From assembly GCA_016256075.1 (NCBI GenBank), contig SDVU01000051.1:1-24261 (forward strand): DNA of 24,261 nt, written 5' to 3'. How positions within the stretch are numbered: position 1 is the first letter of the stretch; each line of letters starts with the position of its first letter. The DNA comes from Dictyocoela muelleri (lineage: Eukaryota > Microsporidia). The notes under the pieces are model-generated. The model searched no databases. It saw nothing but the letters and a program-made list of their open reading frames with translations, and had not been told where the DNA came from. The translations under genes and the position numbers were made by a program. Shown here piece after piece: positions 1-7,362 of this stretch.

Positions 1-281
1 TCTAAATAATGAAGAAATACTGGATAGTTAAAAATTTTAATTTATTGCCTACATTCTTTATTCGTTCATAATTTTACTACAATTTTTACTCGTGTTGTTT
101 GACTTTTTTATTTTATACTTTACATACTTTTCCCCTGAAAAATTTGCCTAATATACCTTATTATAAATCGACACCACATATTTTTGTCATAATTTTCATT
201 GTCTTTAAACCTCATCCTTCATAATGTTTTAGCATTATATTTTTTTGTTTAAAAATTGACAAAAAATTTAAAATTTAAAAT
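1..281. other. AT-rich sequence, no gene seen
   Basis: No convincing reading frame on either strand. If the repeat block at 289-518 is the right end of a Tc1-like element, this stretch is the interior of that element, whose other end lies outside the window. No transposase motif (catalytic D, D or NPIE) is visible in it. Confidence 0.5.
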
Positions 282-288
282 TTAAAAA

Positions 289-518
289 ACGTGAATATTG
301 ATTGCCCAAGGGTGAATATTGATTGTCCAAGCGAGAATATTGATAGTCCAAAAGGGTTTGTGAAAATTAATTTTAATTAAAATTTTAAAAGCGTGAATAT
401 TGATTGTCCAAGTGTGAATATTGATTGTCCAAAAGGGTTGTCTAAAATTAATTTTAATTAAAATTTGAAAAGCGTAAATATTGATTGTCCAACCGTGAAT
501 TAACGCTGACAAACCCTG
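289..518. mobile_element. Right end of a Tc1/mariner-like element with iterated subterminal repeats
   Basis: The unit GTGAATATTGATTGTCCAA recurs about five times between 289 and 499, in blocks separated by a longer AT-rich period (AAAATTAATTTTAATTAAAA at about 363-382 and again near 436-455). The block ends in AAACCCTG followed by TA at 519-520. That is the same outer end, TA plus CAGGGTTT read inward, as the complete element at 16787-18257. By analogy this is a right-hand terminal inverted repeat with transposase-binding iterons. The body would lie to the left and run off the window. The iteron sequence differs from that of the other two Tc1-like ends here. Confidence 0.65.
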
Positions 519-520
519 TA

Positions 521-1184
521 AAACAAAAGAAAAAAATTTGATTATTAAAAATCGAAAATAATTTCCGAGCTAGATTGGAACGACTTTAGTAAAATGGCCA
601 GATCAAAGGTCGTGGGATTAAAAATTTAAAATTTAAAATTTAAAATTAAAAATTAAAATAAAAATTAAATAAAGATATTTAATTGAAATACAAAACAGCA
701 TTCTCGCTATTTCGGTAGCGCACTAGATTTTTGGCAGTATATTCTTTTATACTTATTACGATTTACTGACGTATAGCGATAAATTAGATTATTTTCATTT
801 TTTTACTATAAATTTTTATTTCAGATATATCGTTATATCTCGTGCAAAAATATATTTTGTGTAGTATATCATTTTATATTAAAAATTCCTTTAGTGCGTC
901 AAAATTTAAAAAAAATATATCAGTCACTTTTAGAAAACATGGGTTGATTATTTTTTTTAAAAGAAATAAAATTTTGCTTTTGTTTAGAAAAAATAACCTG
1001 TTTTTTATGGCCATTTTTTAAACAAGACACAGTTAATTTAATAATCTGAATTTAATAATTTTTATAAAATTAACTTATTGAAAAAAAATAAATAATGAGT
1101 TTGGAAATAATGTAATATAATTGAATTTTTGTTTAATAACTTTTTGTTAAATAACTTTTTGTTAAATTTTTATTAAATTTTTTA
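521..1184. other. AT-rich spacer
   Basis: No gene is seen. It holds low-complexity AAATTTAAAATTT runs near 620-660 and a small hairpin CGCTATTTCGGTAGCG (about 705-720). The left end of the transposon whose pseudogene starts at 1185 should lie here, but I find no TACAGGG sequence, so that end is eroded or lost. Confidence 0.5.
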
Positions 1185-2202
1185 TTAAATTAAATTTTCC
1201 CTTTGTAAAGACCGATCAAGCCACTCACGCATATGTCTAAAAAGACCACTCATTTCAAAAACATTTTCAATCGAAATTTTTCTTATTAAATTCATAATGT
1301 CTAAAGGAGTTTTACATTTTTCTTTTTGTAAAAATACTGATTTAAAACATGAAAAAAATTCTTCAATTGGGTTAAGTTGTGGTGAATATGGGGGAAGAAA
1401 TTTTAATATGTATCTTTTCGAAATTAAAGCATGTTTAACATCAGCGGTTTTATGGATAGATGCATTGTCAATTATTATATATTTTGTTTCATTTTTACTC
1501 AGCGCTGGTAATTTATTATTTATGAAATCAATAAAGCATTCGGATGTAAAACTTCCAATTTTCGTATCAAAAGCATAAATTCCATGGATAGATATCGCAC
1601 ACATAAATGATACGTTTTTGCCTTTGGAGTTTGGGACATTTATATATGCCTTAGTATTTTTCTGTGAATATCCAAATCTGGGCGCCATATGAAGATTAAA
1701 TCCTGATTCATAAATAAATATGAGTTTTTCATCAGATATCATTATTATAATATTGGAATAAGTGATTCTTTAGTTTTTACTTAATCGAATTTCTGTTAAT
1801 TGGAATTTTTGTCAATATTTTCCGGCTATAGTTTATTGCCTTTATTCTCCTGTGTATAGTCACCGTTGATAATTTAATATTTTTTTTTCAATTGAAATTA
1901 CATGCAACGGTTTTTAGAGTCGTGCACGGATTTAAATCTTGCTCGGATATTATTTCCAATTTTTCATAATCAACATTTTTTTTCTTTTGTTTTTGTTTAT
2001 CATGTGTGGTTTTATATTCCTGCAAATTTTCAAAATCACCATTTTGATATTTTTTTATAAAATTATAAATTGCTGATCTTGAAACTCCCAGAATTCTAAC
2101 CATATCTTTTTGAGAGTGTTTAGATTCTACAAGGTTTATAAATGTTGAAATGATGGTCTTTGTTATCTGTTTTCTTATTTTTCTTAGTTTAAAATTATTC
2201 AT
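1185..2202 (-). pseudogene. Broken Tc1/IS630-type DD34E transposase
   Basis: Two open pieces on the minus strand make one broken transposase. The N-terminal piece (2202-1888, 104 residues) has a helix-turn-helix region with the core KDMVRILGVSRSAIYNFIKK. The C-terminal piece (1742-1185, 185 residues) has IIIDNASIHK and LPPYSPQLNPIEEFF, with exactly 34 residues between the second Asp and the Glu, as in DD34E Tc1/IS630 enzymes. The sequence between them still reads STVTIHRRIKAINYSRK, typical of the family linker, but is cut by a TGA at about 1886, a TAA farther on and a frameshift near 1743. The first catalytic Asp of the usual FIDESGFN motif is Tyr (FIYESGFN). The enzyme is therefore inactive both by interruption and by active-site loss. 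It belongs to the element ending at 2507. Confidence 0.88.
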
Positions 2203-2241
2203 TGAGGGGTATTTGTTTTTTTTTAAAATTAAAATTAAAAA

Positions 2242-2507
2242 TGCTTGAATATAAACGAAAGAATGCTTTTATATAAATGAAAAAGTGTTTTTATAGAAAT
2301 AAAAATGTTTTTATAGAAATTAAAAAATGTTTTTATATTAATGAAAAAATGTTTTTATAGAAATGAAAAAGTGTTTTTATAGAAATGAAAAAGTGTTTTT
2401 ATAGAAATGAAAAGGTGTTTTTATAAAATTGAAAATGTGTATTTATAGAAATGAAAAAGCGTTTTTATAGAAATGAAAGGGTGCTTTTATAGATATGAAA
2501 AACCCTG
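2242..2507. repeat. Subterminal tandem repeats and right end of the Tc1-like element
   Basis: About eleven imperfect units of 22-24 bp with the core GTGTTTTTATAGAAATGAAA run from about 2242 to 2500. They end in AAACCCTG (to 2507) followed by TA at 2508-2509. This is the 5' side of the transposase pseudogene. The layout matches the ends at 289-518 and 16787-16925: same outer octamer, different iterated unit. The repeats are probably transposase-binding sites (inference from IR/DR-type Tc1 elements). The insertion sits inside a hAT-type right end that resumes at 2510. Confidence 0.7.
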
Positions 2508-2509
2508 TA

Positions 2510-2636
2510 ATAAAAAAATTTCTAGGGTCCCCCAAGAGCCGTTTATGAACCCACTAAAATCTAAAAATCTTCTAGGGACCCCTGAAGTATATGAGAGACC
2601 CCTATGGGTTTGTATGGACAACTTTGAGAAACACTG
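2510..2636. mobile_element. Right-end fragment of a non-autonomous hAT element
   Basis: The sequence aligns with the right end of the complete hAT element at 14706-14833. Shared landmarks in order are CCCCCAAGAGCC, TAGGGA.CCC.TGAAGTAT, and the terminal ACTTTGAGAAACACTG ending at 2636. The left part of this copy is not found in the window. A Tc1-like element appears to have inserted at a TA next to 2508, and the remaining part was lost. Confidence 0.7.
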
Positions 2637-2754
2637 TTTTAAATAAATTAAATAAAAAATATCAATATTTAATTTGTAAATTCAATTATTTTTTTGGAAG
2701 GGTGTTTTTTATAAATTACTCGATACAATAAATTACATCTTTATTAAAATTGAA

Positions 2755-2995
2755 ATAATAAAGTTTAATATAATAATTGTTAATAATAAATTTTAATATA
2801 ATAATTGTTAATGATAAATTTTAATAATATAATTGTTAATAATAATTGTTAATAGTAAATGTTAATTAAATGATAATAATAAATGATAATAATAAATGAT
2901 AATAATTGTTAATAATAAATCTTATAATAAATCTTATTAATAAATATTCATAATAAATGTTAATAATAAATGTTAACAATAAATGTAAATAATAT
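2755..2995. repeat. TAA/AAT-rich simple sequence
   Basis: Many imperfect units of AATAATAAATGTTAAT and ATAATTGTTAATAATAA follow each other. No coding signal is seen. It is ordinary low-complexity DNA for such an AT-rich genome. Confidence 0.75.
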
Positions 2996-3161
2996 TTTTT
3001 TACAAAATGTTTTAATTGATAATTTATTTTTTTGTTAAATCAAAAGAATTAGTTTTTATAATAAAATTGTAAACAGTGAAAAAAGGATTGTTTAATTTTT
3101 AAAATATAAATTTATTATAATCGAAGTCCAGTCTAATAAAGAATAACTATTTATTTAATAG

Positions 3162-3187
3162 GAACCAGATAGCTCAGTGGTTTACAC
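3162..3187 (+). other. 5' fragment of a tRNA-like sequence, interrupted by a hAT element
   Basis: AACCAGATAGCTCAGTGG followed by TTTACAC matches the first ~25 bases of the tRNA-like sequence at 24146, including an exact Pol III A box (TAGCTCAGTGG). The match stops where the hAT-type element begins at 3188. The expected continuation after that element (3931 onward) is not recognisable. Confidence 0.55.
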
Positions 3188-3922
3188 CAGTGGTCGTAAA
3201 CCCTCGTTCCACAGATCGGTGCCGGTCCTTGGGAAAAAATTTGCCATTCTGTGGATAAAATTTTGCCGTTTCGGTGAGAAAATTTTACCTGTCAGCGGAT
3301 AAAATATATATAAACATATTACATGTTAACAACATCCATACTTGCCTAACCAGAGAGTTATCACCTAACATACTCTTTAGATCTTTGGTTTCACCTGTTC
3401 ACGTAATACGTCACTCATAAGCTTCACAGAAGCTCAGGTGTATATATGATTTTCGTACTTGCAATAACTCAGCAGGATACGATTATTAGAGGCTGTTTAA
3501 TGGTATTACATATTCGTTTTCTATTGGATAGATACGTCACCGCAGTCATCTCGCCAGCTAAATGAGGTTTTTCTGCTTTATTTTCATATTATATTAAGTC
3601 TTAAATAGCCATACCACACCGGAACAACTGTATATTGATTTTATAGTTATATACTCATTGATCGCATAATTTCAACCCTGTTTATTTATTTATTAAAGTA
3701 AAGTCGGCGGAATTACACCCCCGATGCATAATTTTTACATTCAAGAGTGTTAACCACTATTCAATCTCACAAGTTTACGATTTTAGGAGATGTGTTTATT
3801 CAATCTTGATATATAAATAATTGTATATAATTTGCCGTCCCCGAATTTTTTTATAAAAAACCGGTCCCTGAATTTTTTATTTATAAGTGACCGAGCCGTA
3901 GAAAAAAACTTAGAGACCACTG
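3188..3922. mobile_element. hAT-type non-autonomous element, copy 1 (735 bp)
   Basis: The left end reads CAGTGGTCGTAAACCC and the right end, read inward, CAGTGGTCTCTAAG, so the terminal inverted repeats agree over about 8 bases plus flanking matches. The flanking octamers GTTTACAC (3180-3187) and CTTTACAT (3923-3930) agree at 6 of 8 positions, an aged 8-bp target duplication of hAT type. GGTCC.TGG and GTGGATAAAATTTTGCC-like motifs near the ends recur in the copy at 23013. There is no transposase. The interior carries a reversed tRNA-like module (3699-3770). The CAGTGGT ends resemble Charlie/Buster-group hATs; that subgroup assignment is tentative. Confidence 0.75.
3699..3770 (-). other. tRNA-like module inside the hAT element
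   Basis: Read on the minus strand it contains ATAGTGGTTAACACTCTTG, nearly the same as the free tRNA-like sequence at 24146 (GCTCAGTGGTTAACACTCTTGG). It then has a similar AT-rich middle and an ATCGGGGG...AATTCCGCCGAC segment in place of the B-box arm. The A-box and B-box parts are more worn than in the free copy. It is not a functional tRNA gene. Confidence 0.6.
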
Positions 3923-3952
3923 CTTTACATCACACCTGAAATACAGACATGC

Positions 3953-4420
3953 CAGATATAATAAACTTGGAACATATATCTTCTAATAATAAATATATTT
4001 ATAAATGCTGACCCATCAACAATTTACGACAAGAACACATATAATTAATCGCTGTAAAGAAAAATGAAGAATTTTTTATGATTAACGAACTCTACCAAAA
4101 TTTTACAATCCATAATGAAAACAAAACATATTTTCAAACACCAGATGTGTGTATAAAGAAAAATGCGAATTAAAAATTCGTGATAACAAAGTAAATATAA
4201 AAGTATAACGAGATTGGGAGTATGAAATCATCTGTAATTTGTGATGGTTGTAGTAATAAATTAAATAATATATATTATGATTGGAGAGAAATCTCATGAG
4301 CCGGCACAAAAATCGACAATGCACTGCAGAAAAAAATGAAAATAATACTCCCTCTCCCAATACGAAGCTTATTTTTGAAACGATTTTCACCGAGGGTCTT
4401 TGATTTGAATAAAATTATAA
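3953..4420 (+). pseudogene. Possible decayed coding sequence, unrecognised
   Basis: One forward frame reads in codon-like fashion over about 130 codons with only a few stops. It includes EFFMINELYQNFTIHNENK, YFQTPDVCIKKNAN, SMKSSVICDGCSNKLNNIYY and a C-terminal ILPLPIRSLFLKRFSPRVF. A CxxC pair is visible (ICDGC). I cannot assign a family. The minus-strand frame over 4103-4390 is open but low in complexity and unlikely to be real. Chance openness in AT-rich DNA is the main alternative. Confidence 0.25.
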
Positions 4421-4669
4421 AATTTTCATTAAATTATTTTAATAATATTTGTTTTTCTTATTTTAGAGACCTACCCTCTAGAAAAACATATTAAATTATG
4501 ACATATGGCATTAGAACTAAATAGTAAATTGTCTTTTTATCTCTTTTAATTGACTTTTTTCTTAGTTTAATATATTTTTTTAGAGTAGGTATCTAAGAAA
4601 AAGTAGAGCTAAGATTTTTTAAAATAATTATAAAACTATATAAGTAAGTTATTTAATAAAAAAAATGTT

Positions 4670-4735
4670 TTTCTTTCGAAAAATGCATATCTTGTGATAG
4701 TCATAATCGTATTCGCTCCCCACCCTCTCAAAAAA
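4670..4735. repeat. Direct repeat, copy 1
   Basis: CTTTCGAAAAATGCATATCT and the following bases up to the ATCGTATTCGCTCCCC segment recur at 5538-5595 in the same orientation with few changes. The AT-rich sequence before each copy is loosely alike, so this may be part of a longer, older duplication of about 860 bp spacing. Confidence 0.6.
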
Positions 4736-4737
4736 AA

Positions 4738-4866
4738 GTATGGGTGCATTTTCCACCTACGGTAAAAAAAGGCGCATCTTTCACCCACGGTAGAAAAAAG
4801 ATGTATTTTTCACCTGCGGTAAAAAAATAGCATTTTAAACCCACGGTAAAAAAGTTGCATTTTAAC
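4738..4866. repeat. Tandem repeat, ~27-30 bp units
   Basis: Four to five units carry the core CACC(T/C)(A/G)CGGTAAAAAA followed by GCATTTT. A related lone unit, CACCTACGGTGAAAATG, sits at about 5497-5513, and its CACCTACGGTG core is palindromic-like. No coding role is seen. Confidence 0.75.
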
Positions 4867-5537
4867 AGTAAAATTATAATAAATTAATTAACTAAAATGA
4901 ATATCAATCTGACAAAAATATTTTTACAGGTTTCAGGTGGAAATCTAAAATTACATATGAATGTTATTGCTATAACATTAAAGAGTCCTTGTGTATAATT
5001 AAGTGTTATGTACACTTTTCACTTTAGGTGAATAGCGTGCACAACGGGATTGTTAAATTATAAACACTAAGTAATATTCCGATAAAAGAAAAACGCAGGG
5101 GTTACCACATCTTTCTCAATACATTATTAAACACAAAACATATTTCAATTATAACAATTTTAAATTAGTTGAAAACCGAACAAAAAATTACCTAGAGAAA
5201 ACTATTTCTGTCTTATACAAAGACACCACTGCATATTTCATCTTATAAAGGGTTTGTTTTTTTGTAAAATACCCTTCTGAAGATTATTTAAAATATAATC
5301 TTTAAATTTTACTTGACCGCTATATTAAATAAAATTTTTCTATTTCATTATTTAATATTTGTTTTTTCTCGGAGAAAATATACTCAGTTAGAATAAATAG
5401 CTTTTAATTTTTATTGAAAGTTAGATTAAATTTTATTTTTTTATTTCTTTATATAATAGTTGTTTTTTATCTACACCGAAAATTCACTTTTTTTCACCTA
5501 CGGTGAAAATGTACCTAACGATTTAATTTAAATTTTT
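4867..5537. other. AT-rich sequence, no gene seen
   Basis: It lies between the tandem repeat and the second direct repeat copy. It holds only the lone CACCTACGGTG unit noted above. No frame on either strand looks coding. Confidence 0.5.
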
Positions 5538-5595
5538 TTTTCTTTTGAAAAATGCATATCTTGTGGTAGGCATCATCGTATTCCCCCCCAAAAAA
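5538..5595. repeat. Direct repeat, copy 2
   Basis: TTTTGAAAAATGCATATCTT continues through GTGGTAGGCATCATCGTATTCCCCCCC-like sequence and matches 4672-4729 with the same spacing. See copy 1. Confidence 0.6.
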
Positions 5596-6484
5596 AAATA
5601 CTATATTTCATTATTCAAAATTATATTATGAGATTTTTTGTCGATATCATATTAGTTTAGTTGCAGATAAACAATTGCGATACTTCTGACTTATAACATT
5701 TCAAAAAAACCGTAATAGGATAGTATAAACTAATTAGAACAAGTTTACCTTTTTTGAGTAAACGATAGGAAGATCGCAAGTGGTTTAATGATCACAGATT
5801 TTGATGAAACACTAACGACACGTATACATCCTAGAATTTAATCAAAAAATCACTATAATACAGTTTAGAGGTTAGTGCCGTAGATATTCACGTGAGTAAA
5901 CGTTTTTTAAAATTTTCACCTACATGTTCCCGAAATGATTTGTTTAGTTTTTTAAGGTAATAGATTTTGCCAAGATCTGTCGTTCATAATTATTCACATA
6001 AATATATATCTTTCGAATTTAGACATTTTGCTGTAAAACTTGGGAAAATTGACGTCGAGAGATAGTATTCATACAAATTAAATCTATGAATATTCAGATC
6101 ACTAAATCATTATAAAGAAAATATGATTATAATCAAATTGGCATAGACAATTTGAATATATTTTTATCAGAATATTGTTTTAGAAAAACCATATTACGGT
6201 TTTAATAGAAAAAAGCCCTACTAAAAATCTTGGCTGTTTTAATATTAGTTTCTATAAATTTTGATGAATATTTTTTTAAATTTTTTGTTAATAAATTTTA
6301 ATTTTCATAAAAATGAAAAATTGTGATTCCAAAGAAAAAAATATTTTATTTTTATCTGCGACCCGTGTTTTCTTTTATTCATTTAAAAAGCCAATTGTAA
6401 AAAAATAATTTTATGGTTAATTAATCAATACAACATACAAGCTTATAAATTCAAAAAAAATGCATATAATGATTTGGTTATACC
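5596..6484. other. AT-rich sequence, no gene seen
   Basis: Stops are frequent in all frames and I find no conserved motif, inverted repeat or tandem array. It looks like plain intergenic DNA or unrecognisably old repeat. Confidence 0.5.
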
Positions 6485-7061
6485 CCAATTCGCCCGATTC
6501 ACAGTTCACCTAATTTCCAAATACCTAATTCTCAATTCGTATAAAAAATTAATAAATTCCTGATAAAAAATGCATAATTACTTTGAGATCCCGAGATCGA
6601 AAAATAAAATAACGATTGTCAAGGTGTTATATTTAAAATTTAAAAAATACTAAGAAGATCTAAATCTGCTGTAAATGTACTTAAAGATTACGAAAAACTC
6701 TATGTAAATAAAAAAAATGAATAGTTATTAACTTTTAACATAATAAAGCATCTCAAATAAATATCTTATAAGGCTTTATGAACTTTATTAAATTCAAAAT
6801 TTTATAATTTATTTATTTTTATCCTACACATTTTTATTAATCGGTTAATCTTCATAGCTTAAATTTTATAGCCATTAAATATCATCTTTAAATAAAAAAA
6901 ATATCACGTATCTCGATTAAAGGTTATTAAATAGCTAAATCGTAAAAATAATATTATTTATTTTTTTATATCTATTTTAAAATTAAAAATGAACTCATTG
7001 TATTTTTTATGAATATTAAATTTTTTATTTATTTAGGAGAACTGAGAATCAGGCGAATTGG
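6485..7061. mobile_element. 577-bp MITE with ~28-bp terminal inverted repeats
   Basis: The left end reads CCAATTCGCCCGATTCACAG then TTCACCTAA. The right end, read inward from 7061, gives CCAATTCGCCTGATTCTCAG then TTCTCCTAA: about 26 matches in 29 positions. The inside is AT-rich with no open frame, as expected of a miniature inverted-repeat element. A TA occurs a few bases outside each end (6481-6482 and about 7066-7067), compatible with a Tc1/mariner-like origin but not decisive. It lies about 300 bp upstream of the IQGAP gene. Confidence 0.7.
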
Positions 7062-7215
7062 CGCTCTACGGAATGATTTATAAAGCTCAAAAAAATAAAT
7101 TTCGATTTCTTAAAAATCGTTTTAAAAATCAATTATTTAAAAATATTCATAATCTTTAGTCGAAAAAATCTATTTCTTTACAAATTTATTTCAACCTCAC
7201 CAACCAAATCAATTT

Positions 7216-7320
7216 CAATTTTCAAAAAATCTTTTTTCAAAAAATCTATTTTCAAAAAATCAATTTTCAAAAAATCAATTTTCAAAAAATCAATTTTCAA
7301 AAAATCAATTTTCAAAAAAC
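7216..7320. repeat. Seven tandem 15-bp units upstream of the IQGAP gene
   Basis: Exactly seven consecutive units of CAATTTTCAAAAAAT fill 105 bp. The first four units vary slightly and the last three or four are nearly identical. The array ends 42 bp before the ATG at 7363, so it lies within the likely promoter or 5' leader. Whether it affects expression cannot be told from sequence. Confidence 0.85.
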
Positions 7321-7352
7321 CGATCCTCAACTTTTTAAAAAATAAAAAACTT

Positions 7353-7357
7353 CCCCC
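7353..7357 (+). promoter_or_regulatory. C-run start-proximal signal
   Basis: CCCCC occurs in an otherwise almost C-free AT-rich leader and ends 5 bases before the ATG at 7363. Short CCC or GGG motifs just upstream of the start codon are known in microsporidian genes and have been used to choose starts there. This supports both the start and the group, but one motif is weak evidence. Confidence 0.5.
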
Positions 7358-7362
7358 TTATC

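Noticed and set aside
282-512. 76-residue minus-strand frame with repeated WTINIHA motifs, suggesting a repeat protein
   Set aside because: It is the translation of the iterated subterminal DNA repeats of a Tc1-like element end, not a gene.
4103-4390. 95-residue minus-strand frame rich in Phe, Tyr and Ile
   Set aside because: Composition is that of AT-rich chance sequence; the opposite strand reads more like protein.
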